Assembly (NCBI RefSeq): GCF_023161665.1
Contig: NZ_JALNTW010000008.1
Coordinates: forward strand, 1 to 64,000
Reading direction: 5' to 3'
Source of the DNA: Shewanella sp. 1CM18E
GTDB lineage: Bacteria > Pseudomonadota > Gammaproteobacteria > Enterobacterales > Shewanellaceae
Length of the DNA stretch: 64,000 nucleotides
Below the pieces are notes generated by a model, which did not search any database, was not told where the DNA came from, and was given only the letters and a program-made list of their open reading frames with translations. The position numbers and the translations under genes were made by a program. Below are positions 1 to 9,267 of the stretch, in pieces. The stretch's first letter is position 1. Each line of letters begins with the position of its first letter.

Positions 1-33
1 AATTCCATTAAACGTACTTCAGGCAAAGCCTAA
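1..33 (+). CDS. 3' end of an unidentified gene
   Basis: Frame 1 is open from the window edge to a TAA at 31-33 and encodes a basic tail ending in KRTSGKA. A hairpin follows nine bases later, which fits the end of a transcribed gene. Ten residues are too few to name a family, and the reading could be accidental. Confidence 0.3.
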   Translation, partial: NSIKRTSGKA

Positions 34-41
34 TTGATGAT

Positions 42-66
42 AACCACCTACTGAAGTAGGTGGTTT
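42..66 (+). terminator. Hairpin, probable terminator of the gene entering from the left
   Basis: A perfect 10-bp stem (AACCACCTAC / GTAGGTGGTT) closes a TGAA tetraloop. The T tract behind it is short, so termination strength is uncertain. Confidence 0.5.
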
Positions 67-76
67 AGGGCTGAAA

Positions 77-103
77 ATAAAAAAGGGAGCCTTTGCTCCC
101 TTC
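77..103 (-). terminator. Rho-independent terminator of gltS
   Basis: The stem AAGGGAGC / GCTCCCTT has a four-base loop. Read on the minus strand it is followed by a run of T (77-84 is A-rich on the plus strand). It lies about 50 bases past the gltS stop. Confidence 0.75.
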
Positions 104-154
104 TACTCACCACTATTGGCAGTTAAGCCTAAAAGTGAGTACTAAAAAGAGAAG

Positions 155-1384
155 TTAAAAATAGACAAATAAGTTAATGATCATCGCATTGATAATATCG
201 ATAAAGAAACCACAGACTAGCGGCACAATGATAAAGGCTCTGTGGGCGGCACCGTATTGCTGTGTCACCGCCGTCATATTCACAATTGCGGTTGCCGTTG
301 AGCCTAAAGTTACCCCTCCAAAACCAGAACAAATAACCGCAGCTTCATAATCTTTACCCATCATTCTAAATACTACAAAGATGGTAAACACTATCGATAA
401 CAATACCTGTACCGCCATCACCACCGATATATAAAGCAGGCTACCTTCAAGCTCCCATATTTTTAAGCTCATTAACGCCATGGTTAAGAACATACCTAAA
501 CAAATATCTTGAATAAGCGATAAGCCCTGTGACGCATCATCTAAGTAGGCACGGTCTTTTACTTCCCGGCGATTAATGATGGCTCGACCTGCATTACCTA
601 TGATTATTCCGCCCAATAAACAAGCGACAAAAAGCGGCAGTTTAAGCCCTGCGCCTTGCAACGCCATATCGATAAAGTAACCAAATATCAGGGTGACGTT
701 TAACCATAACCAAGCTCGAAGTACGCCAAAATAATCCACTTTAATATGTGATGAGCCTGCTTGGTGGCTAGTACCAATATCGAGATCTGAGTCATGATTA
801 GCTTGCACTTTATGACGTTTCATTAAATAGGCGGCAATCGGGCCGCCGATAACACAAGCAGAAATCAAACCTAAGGTATTTGAAGCAATACCTAACTCAC
901 TAGCATTTGCAATGCCAAGCTCCTCAACGAACGTTGGTGTCCAAGCCATGGCGGTACCCACGCCGCCAATCAGCGATATTGAGCCTGACATTAATCCCGC
1001 TTTTGGATCTAAGCCAAACAGTGAGGCAATGGTCACTCCGGTAAAGTTTTGCAAAAAGATAAATGCACTCGCTAGGGCAATAAGAATAACAAGCGGTTTG
1101 CCGCCTTTTAATAAAGTTACAAAGTCAGCTTTTAATCCAATACCCGCAAAAAAGTAAAGTAACAGCACATCACGTACTTCAAGATTAAACTCAATTTGAA
1201 TATCAAAGGCGTAATAGAGGATCCCGACAATTGCAGCGCAAGCGAAGCCACCAACCACTGGCTCAGGAATACTGTATTTTCTCAATAATTCGTACCGAGA
1301 AATAATACTTTTACCAATAAATAGCGCGATAATCGCTAGGGTAAAAGAAACGAAATCCTTAATTTCTATTAACTGTGGCTCCAT
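155..1384 (-). CDS. gltS: Sodium/glutamate symporter GltS
   Basis: This 409-residue inner-membrane carrier imports glutamate with sodium ions. The length and order of about ten hydrophobic segments match GltS. The family's two glycine-rich hairpin regions are visible: one near residues 130-150 (SGSISLIGGVGTAMAW) and one near 355-370 (GFGGVTLGSTATAIVN). A charged cytoplasmic loop with HKVQANHDSDLD separates the two halves. The start is supported by GGGAGAG eight or so bases upstream of the ATG. The gene stands alone with its own terminator. Glutamate is also the substrate of the decarboxylase at 7873-9267, so the two may share a physiological role, but they are not in one operon. The family call is very secure. 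Substrate preference is taken from the family. Confidence 0.95.
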   Translation of the reverse strand: MEPQLIEIKDFVSFTLAIIALFIGKSIISRYELLRKYSIPEPVVGGFACAAIVGILYYAFDIQIEFNLEVRDVLLLYFFAGIGLKADFVTLLKGGKPLVILIALASAFIFLQNFTGVTIASLFGLDPKAGLMSGSISLIGGVGTAMAWTPTFVEELGIANASELGIASNTLGLISACVIGGPIAAYLMKRHKVQANHDSDLDIGTSHQAGSSHIKVDYFGVLRAWLWLNVTLIFGYFIDMALQGAGLKLPLFVACLLGGIIIGNAGRAIINRREVKDRAYLDDASQGLSLIQDICLGMFLTMALMSLKIWELEGSLLYISVVMAVQVLLSIVFTIFVVFRMMGKDYEAAVICSGFGGVTLGSTATAIVNMTAVTQQYGAAHRAFIIVPLVCGFFIDIINAMIINLFVYF

Positions 1385-1958
1385 ACTTTATTCTCTCCCG
1401 ATAGCATCGCCCATAAACACTTAAGCTGCACTTATCTGTGATAACAGTAATTTACTAATTGCCATAGTATCCTATTGAAAAATTTAACCCACCCTTTTGT
1501 TTACAAATAGTTAACTTTTCTATTCATGCGCCAACCATCTCATAGCTACGTTACTTGACACCGTTCGCAATTGGCCTAAGTCAACCTTAAAGTCAACCCA
1601 ATACATGACAAAAAGCAAGCTAGCCAAAGTTCCAAAACTATGCAACAGCCATAGTAATCCACTGTAAATAAACAAGTATTAATACAAACCTAAAAACCTC
1701 CCCCTAGCCATTATTACTACAGCTGAAATATCACTTAGTAAGTAAGACTCAAGGGTTTAATACCATTGCTGGACGCAAGTAAAAATTGCAAACGGCATAC
1801 TTTTTCGCATCCAAAAATACAAACCACATTCTCAGTACTTGGTTTGTAATGTCCGAATTTTGGATGATGGTTCGGATTTAAAAAATGTAAAAGCTCATGT
1901 GAGCAGAATGATGTTTGACATAACGTTTAATTATTTTAACGGATTAAGGATTTTACCC
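1385..1958. other. Intergenic region between gltS and the curlin gene
   Basis: This 574-base AT-rich region lies between divergent genes and must hold both promoters. The only clear structure is the inverted repeat at 1809-1865, listed separately. An upstream extension of the curlin reading frame to 1839 exists but lacks a ribosome-binding site and a signal peptide. Confidence 0.6.
1809..1865 (+). promoter_or_regulatory. Bipartite inverted repeat ahead of the curlin gene
   Basis: Two nested inverted repeats are present: ATCCAAAA (1809-1816) with TTTTGGAT (1858-1865), and TACAAACCA (1818-1826) with TGGTTTGTA (1840-1848). It lies about 95 bases upstream of the chosen start. It could fold in the mRNA leader or be a regulator-binding site. 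No T tract follows, so it is not a normal terminator. Confidence 0.45.
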
Positions 1959-3653
1959 ATGATCAAGTTACTTCCTATCGCTGCTGCAGTCGCACTAGCT
2001 TTGAACTCTGGCGCAGCCCTAGCAAATGATGCAACAATCTCTCAAACTGGTAACTCGAATACTGCGACTACCACGCAATCGGGCAGCGGTCAGGCAGCAG
2101 ATACCACGCAAATTGGTACCAATCAAACTGCGACTACGACTCAAACAGATTCGAACCAAACATCTACAATTGAGCAATTGGGTAACGGTGCAGACTCAAC
2201 TGTTATTGTTACTCAATCTGGTGTCGGCCCTAACTCAGCAGCAGTAACACAAGACCATACGTTCCGTACCCAAGCCACAGTTGCTCAAGCAGGTTCAAAT
2301 AACGGTGCAGTAGTTAATCAGCTGCATGTAAACGACAGTATTGCTACTGTGACTCAAACAGGTGATGGCAACGACGCTGAAGTTCGTCAACACGGATTTG
2401 GTATCCATAACCCTGCAGGGGCTACAGTCACTCAGCTAGGTGATGCAAATACAGCTATCACTAACCAAGATACTTCAACTGATGCAATACTAACTGTCTC
2501 TCAAACAGGCAATGGCAACACAGCTAACGTTGATCAGCTAAACAATGCATTCAACTCAAGTGTAAGTGTTACTCAGACAACAAACAACGCTACGGCAACT
2601 GCAACTCAAGATGGCGCCGACAACTCATTTATTACAACCGTTCAAGATGATGGCACTGATGGTACTATTACTGCTAGCCAAGCAAACGGTACAAACAACA
2701 CCATTTTAGCAACCCAAACAGATGGTACATCAGGCACATCTATCACGGTGAGCCAAGACGGTAGCAACAATGGTATGACTGTTTACCAAGAGCATGTATT
2801 TAGCTCTACTGTGAACGTATCTCAAGTGGGTGACGGTAACACAGGTACTGTAAACCAAGAGCATGTTAACGACAGTACAGCAAGCGTTACAGCTACGGGT
2901 AATACAAACTCAACAACTATTCGTCAATATGGTTTTGGCTGGCATGAACCTGCAGAAGCAACAATTACAACTACAGGTAATATGAACACAGTTAATATTA
3001 ACCAAGATACTTCTTTCCAAGCTGTCGCAACTGTTGAGCAAGATGGCAACAATAACCAAGTAGATATTGACCAAATTGATGAGTCTGACAACTCTGTAGT
3101 TACCGTTAAACAGTTAGCGGCAAGTGAAGCCGGCAATGTAACTGCACAGCAAAATGCAGCTGCAGATTCAAACATTACTGTTCAACAGTCTGGTGTAAAT
3201 GGCTCTTTGGTTGTGGTTAATCAGACCAGTGGTTCAGAGCTAACAGCATTAGTAGACCAAACAGGTACTCTTGGTGGCTCAGCTACAGTTAATCAATCAG
3301 GCGTAGATCAAGACGCGACTGTTTACCAAACAGGCGAAGCAAACACTGCTGACATATTGCAAAGCAACACATTAAACGTAGCAAATGTGCAGCAATACGG
3401 AGAATTTGGTTCTGCGGATATTGACCAAACAGGTGCTGACAACAATGCCGTTGTTAACCAGCTAGGTGGTGAGTTTAATAATGCAACTATCGACCAGCAA
3501 GGCGATAGCAATACAGCGACTATCAACCAAGATGGCTTTGGTATATTAGCGGCAGCAAACTCAGCAACAATTACTCAGTTTGGTACTAATGATACAGCTA
3601 CTATTACTCAAATGGGTGGTTTTGGTAACACGGCGACTATCGTACAAAACTAA
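1959..3653 (+). CDS. Large secreted curlin-repeat (amyloid-type) protein
   Basis: The 564-residue product starts with a signal peptide (MIKLLPIAAAVALALNSGAALA). The rest is roughly two dozen repeats of about 22 residues rich in N, Q, T, S and G, of the form Q-x-G-x-x-N-x-A-x-(V/I)-x-Q. This is the curlin repeat of CsgA/CsgB, which stack into extracellular amyloid fibres. E. coli CsgA has five repeats and 151 residues, so this protein is nearly four times longer. Residues 99-186 and 278-365 are diverged copies of one another (both contain HVNDS, a QxGFG motif followed by H, and NQDTS). The ATG at 1959 is chosen because AAGGA precedes it by eight bases and the signal peptide begins there. No csgD/E/F/G genes are nearby, so its secretion partner must lie elsewhere. 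It ends at its own terminator. Confidence 0.85.
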   Translation: MIKLLPIAAAVALALNSGAALANDATISQTGNSNTATTTQSGSGQAADTTQIGTNQTATTTQTDSNQTSTIEQLGNGADSTVIVTQSGVGPNSAAVTQDHTFRTQATVAQAGSNNGAVVNQLHVNDSIATVTQTGDGNDAEVRQHGFGIHNPAGATVTQLGDANTAITNQDTSTDAILTVSQTGNGNTANVDQLNNAFNSSVSVTQTTNNATATATQDGADNSFITTVQDDGTDGTITASQANGTNNTILATQTDGTSGTSITVSQDGSNNGMTVYQEHVFSSTVNVSQVGDGNTGTVNQEHVNDSTASVTATGNTNSTTIRQYGFGWHEPAEATITTTGNMNTVNINQDTSFQAVATVEQDGNNNQVDIDQIDESDNSVVTVKQLAASEAGNVTAQQNAAADSNITVQQSGVNGSLVVVNQTSGSELTALVDQTGTLGGSATVNQSGVDQDATVYQTGEANTADILQSNTLNVANVQQYGEFGSADIDQTGADNNAVVNQLGGEFNNATIDQQGDSNTATINQDGFGILAAANSATITQFGTNDTATITQMGGFGNTATIVQN

Positions 3654-3676
3654 TTTAGTTTTACTGCAAAGCATAT

Positions 3677-3706
3677 AAAAAAGGGGAGCGATTTAGCTCC
3701 CCTTTT
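3677..3706 (+). terminator. Terminator between the curlin gene and psuG
   Basis: The stem GGGGAGC / GCTCCCC is flanked by A and T runs on its two sides, so it can serve both converging genes. Confidence 0.8.
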
Positions 3707-3729
3707 CAACTCTGTATTACGGCAATAAC

Positions 3730-4644
3730 TTACTTTGCGTATTCAACCGCAATGTTAGCTGCAAGTTTTGCGTTATTGAACACAAGCTCAATGTTTGCCG
3801 CTAAGCTAACACCTTTAGTGGTTTCAGCCACTTTAGCCAATAGGAATGGCGTAGAAGCCTTACCGAAAATGCCTTTGCTGTCCATTTCTGCAACTGCGTC
3901 AGCAATCACTTGATCGATCATCGCACGATCTAACTGGTGCGCTTCAGGGATTGGGTTGGCAACCACGATGCCGCCTTTAAGATCCATATCCCACTTTGCT
4001 TTCATTGCAGCTGCAATTTGCGCTGGCGTATCAAGTTGGTAATCAACACCAAACTCGCTTTCACGAGTATAGAATGCTGGTAGTGTGCTAGTTTGGTAAC
4101 CAATCACTGGTACACCTTGAGTTTCTAGGTATTCTAGCGTCAAGCCGATATCTAGAATTGACTTAGCGCCTGCACAAACGACTGTTACGTCGGTATTGGC
4201 TAGCTCTTGCAAGTCAGCAGAAATATCAAAAGTTTGTTGAGCACCGCGGTGTACACCACCAATACCACCCGTTGCGAATACTTTAATGCCTGCCATTTGC
4301 GCTAAAATCATGGTTGACGCAACAGTCGTTGCACCATCAACACCTTTAGCCACAATAAACGGAATATCACGGCGGCTAGTCTTAATCACGTCAAGACCTG
4401 CTTTACCTAAATATTCAATCTCTTCGTGAGTCATACCCACTTTTAAGCGACCTTTTAAGATGGCAATCGTTGCAGGTACTGCGCCATTATCACGAATAAT
4501 TTGTTCTACTTTAAGCGCGGTTTCTACGTTTTGCGGGTAAGGCATACCGTGAGAAATAATGGTCGATTCCAATGCAACTACTGGCTTACCTGCTGCTAAT
4601 GCTGCTGCAACTTCAGGATTAATATCTAGGTACTGCTCTAACAT
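3730..4644 (-). CDS. psuG: Pseudouridine-5'-phosphate glycosidase PsuG
   Basis: This enzyme splits pseudouridine 5'-phosphate to uracil and ribose 5-phosphate, acting after the kinase encoded just upstream. The 304-residue length is normal for the PsuG/IndA (YeiN) family. Family signatures are VALESTIISHGMPYPQN near the N-terminus, KTSRRD, ATGGIGGVHRGA, AGAKSILDIG and a C-terminal AANIELV asparagine region. These carry the glutamate, lysine and asparagine positions used in catalysis. The start ATG overlaps the psuK stop (ATGTTAG) and has AAGGAG five bases upstream, so translation is probably coupled. No pseudouridine transporter gene is adjacent. Confidence 0.93.
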   Translation of the reverse strand: MLEQYLDINPEVAAALAAGKPVVALESTIISHGMPYPQNVETALKVEQIIRDNGAVPATIAILKGRLKVGMTHEEIEYLGKAGLDVIKTSRRDIPFIVAKGVDGATTVASTMILAQMAGIKVFATGGIGGVHRGAQQTFDISADLQELANTDVTVVCAGAKSILDIGLTLEYLETQGVPVIGYQTSTLPAFYTRESEFGVDYQLDTPAQIAAAMKAKWDMDLKGGIVVANPIPEAHQLDRAMIDQVIADAVAEMDSKGIFGKASTPFLLAKVAETTKGVSLAANIELVFNNAKLAANIAVEYAK

Positions 4645-5729
4645 AACGACTCCTTGATAACACGCTTAACGGTGATTTCTGACATATTAGGGTTTATTGT
4701 GGCTAAGTGAGACAAGGCAACTACCGCTGCTCCCATAGCAAATTTATTTGATTCTTCTGTGCTCCATTGCTGGATAAAGCCGTGGGCTAAACCTGCAAGG
4801 TAAGCATCACCGGCACCATTGGCATTAACCATTGATACTGGCATTGTAGGCACTAAAGCTTGTACACCTTCATCGCTGTAAAACACACCATCGCTGCCTA
4901 AGCTTAAGAAAATGCGTTTTACACCTTGCTCATGGAACCAATTAGCAAGCGCTGGTAATTCATCGTAATGACTAATACTGATCCCAGATAACTGCTCAGC
5001 TTCTTTAAGATTTGGCTTTAAGGTGTGAATTGAACTTAAAAATGGCGCAATTTTCTTAGCTTTTGCACAAGACACAGTGTCGACAAAAATAGGACGGTCT
5101 GAGAAGTTGCTGAGGATATACTCCAGTGACTCTGCAGATAGATTGGCGTCGACAACAATAAGATCTGCGCGGCGCAATACTTCTTCATGACTTTGAAGCA
5201 CAGCTACGCTGAGCTTCTCAAGAATCGCCATATCATTAATAGCAACATGCATATCGCTGTCACCATCGAGAACCGATAGGTATGTTGAAGTGGCAAATTC
5301 ATCTAAGTGAATGCAGGCTTTCATATCAATGCCCGCTTGTTGACACTGATTGATGATCATTTGACCATAGGTGTCTTTACCTAATGCACTAATAAGATGG
5401 GTGTTAGAACCAAGGCGTGCTAAGTTCTCGGCAATATTACGGCCAACACCACCTGGAGAGCAGCTAACACTACCAGGGTTTGAGTCACCAACCTGTAGGG
5501 TATTAAGGGGACGGCCAAGAATATCCATATTGGCACCACCGATTACGATGGCATAGCGAGATTCAGCTAAGATATAACCTTTGCCTTTAATCACGCCTTT
5601 ATGGGTCAAATTCATAATGTGTCCAGCCACTGCTGAACGACTAATGCCTAGCTGATCTGCAATACTTTGCTGAGGGATCAGTGGGTCTTGTTTAAGTAGC
5701 GCTAGTATCTCGAGTTCGCGTTCTGTCAT
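4638..5729 (-). CDS. psuK: Pseudouridine kinase PsuK with an N-terminal DNA-binding domain
   Basis: The product phosphorylates pseudouridine. Residues 1-55 form a winged-helix domain (IADQLGISRSAVAGHI is the helix-turn-helix). The rest is a PfkB-family sugar kinase with GGVGRNIAENLARLG near residue 95 and the catalytic anion-hole motif NANGAGDAY near residue 310. The same architecture occurs in E. coli YeiC. Start: the longest frame begins at a TTG at 5759, but the ATG at 5729 opens MTERELEILALL, has GGA about nine bases upstream, and leaves the 20-bp palindrome at 5752-5771 free as an operator. The gene overlaps psuG by seven bases. The DNA-binding domain suggests that the kinase controls its own operon; that is inference. 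Confidence 0.9.
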   Translation of the reverse strand: MTERELEILALLKQDPLIPQQSIADQLGISRSAVAGHIMNLTHKGVIKGKGYILAESRYAIVIGGANMDILGRPLNTLQVGDSNPGSVSCSPGGVGRNIAENLARLGSNTHLISALGKDTYGQMIINQCQQAGIDMKACIHLDEFATSTYLSVLDGDSDMHVAINDMAILEKLSVAVLQSHEEVLRRADLIVVDANLSAESLEYILSNFSDRPIFVDTVSCAKAKKIAPFLSSIHTLKPNLKEAEQLSGISISHYDELPALANWFHEQGVKRIFLSLGSDGVFYSDEGVQALVPTMPVSMVNANGAGDAYLAGLAHGFIQQWSTEESNKFAMGAAVVALSHLATINPNMSEITVKRVIKESLC

Positions 5730-5751
5730 TATTATTATCCAGTCGACACGG

Positions 5752-5771
5752 CCAAACAAACATTTGTTTGG
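5752..5771. promoter_or_regulatory. Perfect palindrome upstream of psuK, probable operator
   Basis: CCAAACAAA and TTTGTTTGG form a perfect 9-bp inverted repeat separated by two bases. It lies 23 bases upstream of the psuK start. The only DNA-binding domain encoded in this operon is that of PsuK itself. Confidence 0.6.
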
Positions 5772-5982
5772 ATACCAAACTTTAGTTTAAACTTGACGCA
5801 AGAGTATGCTGATTAGATTAAATATTCAAGCGAAACAGATTTAAAAGAGAGAATTTGTGAGCAAGACCAGAGTTAATTGTGCCCATATTGCAAATAAAGA
5901 GCACCAGTAAAACATAAGATGAGCGCGACTAAGCTGCTGTAGCCAGCGAAATTGTCAGTAAGATATCTAACGGTAATACAAG

Positions 5983-6023
5983 AAAAAAAGAGGATATCCA
6001 TGCCATCTGAGCCATGGATATCC
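5983..6023 (-). terminator. Terminator of the gadB-exchanger operon
   Basis: An 11-bp perfect stem (GGATATCCATG, 5992-6002, with CATGGATATCC, 6013-6023) has a 10-base loop. Read on the minus strand it ends in a run of seven T, about 50 bases after the exchanger stop. Confidence 0.8.
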
Positions 6024-6072
6024 ATCAATAAATAAATCACCAACTAGATTGATATTGCCGTGATAGCTTAAA

Positions 6073-7818
6073 CTAAATCACCATACTCAAGTAGCCCAAT
6101 ACCAATACGATCATCGATGTCAGCGCATAAGGAACCGGGTAACCCACTGCAGGCATGTCACTTTGACAAACATCTTGTGCACCTTTCATCGCTGGAGTGC
6201 TATTACGCCCACCAGCACAAGCGCCTGCCAATATAGCCGGATTCATTTTGCGGAAGTACAAGCCGTATATCCAAGCTAGCAAAGGAGGGACAAGTGCAGC
6301 CGTTAACCCTAACGCCGCAATTTTTATCACTACAATACCTTGGAATGAAGCTAAAATTTTAGGTCCCACAGTGGCTGCAAGTACCGCAACGAATAGACTC
6401 AAACCTACGTCTTGCAGGAAGCTTCTTGCCCCCTCACTCATAGGGCCGCCAAAAGTTGGGTTACGCGTTCTTAAGAAGGAGAAAATAATACCGGTTAACA
6501 TACAGCCTGCCGACGTGCCTAACGCAAAAGGAATACCGCCTAACGTGACACTAAAGTGGCCGCATATATAACCAATCAATAGTGACAATGCCAAATAGAA
6601 TGTTTCGGTTAATGTGCTTTCCACAATCGGCGTACTATTTAGCTTTTTAGCCACTTGTTGCACGCACCAGTCAGATCCAGCAACGCGCAGCACATCGCCC
6701 ACCTCGACAACGGCTTGTCCAGTCACAGGTAACTGATGCCCTTGACGAAATAAGGCTTTAATATAAACACCAAAACCCACTTTTTCACTGATTTCATTGA
6801 TGCTTTTGCCACTGAAATCTGATTTACCAAGATGGATATCAGCCACTTCAATATCGACATTTCGCGCTCTGGGTTCATCCACTTCTTCGCCAACAAACGC
6901 CGCATCGTCAATCAAAACATGATAATCACCCCGTATACCAATCACATCACCCAGTTGCAGTTTAGGGTTGTCGGATGCGTCAAACACATCATCACCGCGC
7001 ACGACTTTTAAGATCGCTGTGTGAGGAAAACGCTGAAATAGTGATTCAATGCTCTGCCCTACTAGCTCTTGATGCTCGACTTTGTAAGCCCTAATGTCTA
7101 AAGGCAATACACCAATATTTGAAAAACCATTAGTACTTGGCAGGGCTTCAATGTCATCACCCACGCCAAACTCTGCCTCAGCGTCTTTACCCGCTTTAAC
7201 CGGGTCAATGCCAAACATTGCAGGTAAATACTTAATTAATAAAATAATAAATACACTAGATAAGATATAACTGATGGCATAGCCCGCGGCAATATTTGCG
7301 CTGACTTGATCTAAGGTCATGCCAGCTGGAGCTTTAAATGCGCCAGAGGAAATTGCCGATTGTGCAACGCCCATTACCGCGGTTACCGTATAGCTTCCCG
7401 ATATAATTCCAGCGGCATAGCCCGGTGCTAAGTCGAGTAATTTCGCACCAAAATACACAATAATAAAATTACTAAATACAACAATTAGGCCAATAACGAC
7501 AAAATCTAACCCGCCTCTTGCCAGCCCTGAGAAAAACTGCGGTCCGACTTTCATGCCAATAGCATACATAAACATCATAAGGAAAATATCAGATACCAAT
7601 CCTGGCTCTTCAATCTTAAGACCATAAACAGAGAAAGCGGTTAACGCGATAGCCACACCTGCCACTAGTGTTCCAGCGGTGGAGCCTAAAGATATTCCTT
7701 TGATTGATACCTTTCCAAGCGGGTAACCAATCGCAATGGCTAAAAACAGAAATACGAAAGGGTTATCAGCAATGTAACTAAATACAAAACCAAAAATTTC
7801 AGAAATATTCATCATCAT
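6073..7818 (-). CDS. AspT-type amino-acid exchanger, probable glutamate/GABA antiporter
   Basis: The 581-residue membrane protein has the architecture of the aspartate:alanine exchanger family. About five hydrophobic segments lie at the N-terminus, two TrkA-C-like regulatory domains occupy roughly residues 225-385, and a second hydrophobic block contains the conserved GPMSEGARSFLQDVGL and GACAGGRNSTPAM motifs. AspT exchanges a dicarboxylic amino acid for its decarboxylation product. Here the gene follows a glutamate decarboxylase by 54 bases, so glutamate in / GABA out is the natural inference. The start has three ATG codons in a row (MMMN) with only a weak GAG before them. A terminator-like hairpin sits between the two genes and may reduce expression of this one. 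Confidence 0.85.
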   Translation of the reverse strand: MMMNISEIFGFVFSYIADNPFVFLFLAIAIGYPLGKVSIKGISLGSTAGTLVAGVAIALTAFSVYGLKIEEPGLVSDIFLMMFMYAIGMKVGPQFFSGLARGGLDFVVIGLIVVFSNFIIVYFGAKLLDLAPGYAAGIISGSYTVTAVMGVAQSAISSGAFKAPAGMTLDQVSANIAAGYAISYILSSVFIILLIKYLPAMFGIDPVKAGKDAEAEFGVGDDIEALPSTNGFSNIGVLPLDIRAYKVEHQELVGQSIESLFQRFPHTAILKVVRGDDVFDASDNPKLQLGDVIGIRGDYHVLIDDAAFVGEEVDEPRARNVDIEVADIHLGKSDFSGKSINEISEKVGFGVYIKALFRQGHQLPVTGQAVVEVGDVLRVAGSDWCVQQVAKKLNSTPIVESTLTETFYLALSLLIGYICGHFSVTLGGIPFALGTSAGCMLTGIIFSFLRTRNPTFGGPMSEGARSFLQDVGLSLFVAVLAATVGPKILASFQGIVVIKIAALGLTAALVPPLLAWIYGLYFRKMNPAILAGACAGGRNSTPAMKGAQDVCQSDMPAVGYPVPYALTSMIVLVLGYLSMVI

Positions 7819-7836
7819 GTCTCAAACTAAGTTGAT

Positions 7837-7867
7837 AAAAAAAGGCCACCTATAAAGATGACCTTTT
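7837..7867 (-). terminator. Possible attenuating terminator between gadB and the exchanger
   Basis: On the minus strand a 10-bp stem (two of the pairs G-U) with a six-base loop is followed by a run of T at 7840-7837. It lies between two genes that look like one operon, so it may let only part of the transcripts continue. Confidence 0.55.
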
Positions 7868-7872
7868 ACCCA

Positions 7873-9267
7873 TTAACCGTGATTAAAACCTGAAGACTCT
7901 TTTGAATCACTGCCATGTGAAATCGGATGTTCAGCGAAAAAGTCGACACAGTGCTTTAAGTCGGCAACCAATAAATCAGCTTGGTCACGACTAAAGCCGT
8001 GGCGCACCAAAATACGCATTATCACTAAGTCTTCCCTTTTAGGCGGCATAGCATAAGCAGCAATTTGCCAGCCTCGTGAGCGGATGCGATCAGAGAGGTC
8101 AAACAGGTTAAACCCAGGATCAACGCCCTCTTTCAATGACCAGCTCATCGCGGGGATCCCACCATGTCCGTCATAAATAATGTCGAACATGCCCAGCTTT
8201 TCTATTTCACTTGAAAGGTACTGCGCGGTGTCATAGCAAGCTTGATGGATCTTTCTATAGCCCTCTTTACCTAAACGTAAAAAGTTGTAGTACTGCGCAA
8301 CGATCTGGCCACCGGGGCGAGAAAAGTTCAGCGCAAATGTTGGCATATTGCCGCCTAAATAATTGACATTGAAAATCAAATCTTCATCTAACGCAGCTGC
8401 ATCACGCCAAATAACCCAACCCACACCCAGCGGGCTTAAACCAAATTTATGCCCAGAAGCATTAATGGATTTCACTCGCGGCAATGAAAAGTCCCATTCA
8501 AGTTCTGGTTGGCAAAATGGCGCTAAAAAACCACCACTAGCGGCATCAACATGGATAGGAATATCCAGACCAGTGTCTTGCTCAAGTTTATCAAGTGCTT
8601 CATGTACCGCTTTTACAGGCTCATATTGACAGGTAAATGTCACCCCTAAAGTAGGTACCACACCAATGGTATTTTCATCACAGCGCTTAATGACTTCTTC
8701 AGCATTCATTATTAAGCGATCCCCTTCCATCGGGATCTCACGTAACTCTATATCCCAGTATCGAGCAAATTTATGCCAACATACTTGCACTGGACCACAG
8801 ACCATATTCGGTTTATCCGTCGGTTTTCCCTGTGCTTTCATCTTCTTGCGCCAAGCCCACTTAAGCGCCATGCCGCCAAGCATTGCCGCTTCACTTGAGC
8901 CTGTGGTAGAACAACCTAAGGTATTTTCAGCATCCGGAGAGTTCCATAGATCTGCAAGCATATGCACGCAACGGGCTTCAAGCTCTGCAGTTTGGGGATA
9001 CTCATCCTTATCAATCATGTTCTTGTCGATACATTCGTCCATTAATTTATGGACTTCTTCTTCAACCCAAGTTTGACAAAAAGTAGCAAGATTTTGGCGT
9101 GAATTGCCGTCCATCATGAGCTCGTCATGGACAACTTGATAAGCATGGCGCGGATTATTTTCTTGCTCAGGCATTTTGTATTTGGGCATAGATAGCGCTA
9201 AATCTGTCGATGAGTAAATATCATCTAGCAGGTCGTCTCGCACAGAATCTTTCGCATGAAGAGGCAT
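7873..9267 (-). CDS. gadB: Glutamate decarboxylase
   Basis: This PLP enzyme converts glutamate to GABA and consumes a proton, as in acid resistance. The 464-residue length matches E. coli GadA/GadB (466). Visible features are [15 protein letters not shown] (PLP phosphate binding), HVDAASGGF and [11 protein letters not shown], whose lysine forms the Schiff base. The protein ends in GFNHG. The penultimate histidine corresponds to the C-terminal histidine that shuts E. coli GadB at neutral pH, so pH gating is probably kept. TTGGAG about nine bases before the ATG supports the start. The adjacent exchanger would bring in glutamate and export GABA. The N-terminal [13 protein letters not shown] also follows the E. 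coli pattern. Confidence 0.95.
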   Translation of the reverse strand: MPLHAKDSVRDDLLDDIYSSTDLALSMPKYKMPEQENNPRHAYQVVHDELMMDGNSRQNLATFCQTWVEEEVHKLMDECIDKNMIDKDEYPQTAELEARCVHMLADLWNSPDAENTLGCSTTGSSEAAMLGGMALKWAWRKKMKAQGKPTDKPNMVCGPVQVCWHKFARYWDIELREIPMEGDRLIMNAEEVIKRCDENTIGVVPTLGVTFTCQYEPVKAVHEALDKLEQDTGLDIPIHVDAASGGFLAPFCQPELEWDFSLPRVKSINASGHKFGLSPLGVGWVIWRDAAALDEDLIFNVNYLGGNMPTFALNFSRPGGQIVAQYYNFLRLGKEGYRKIHQACYDTAQYLSSEIEKLGMFDIIYDGHGGIPAMSWSLKEGVDPGFNLFDLSDRIRSRGWQIAAYAMPPKREDLVIMRILVRHGFSRDQADLLVADLKHCVDFFAEHPISHGSDSKESSGFNHG

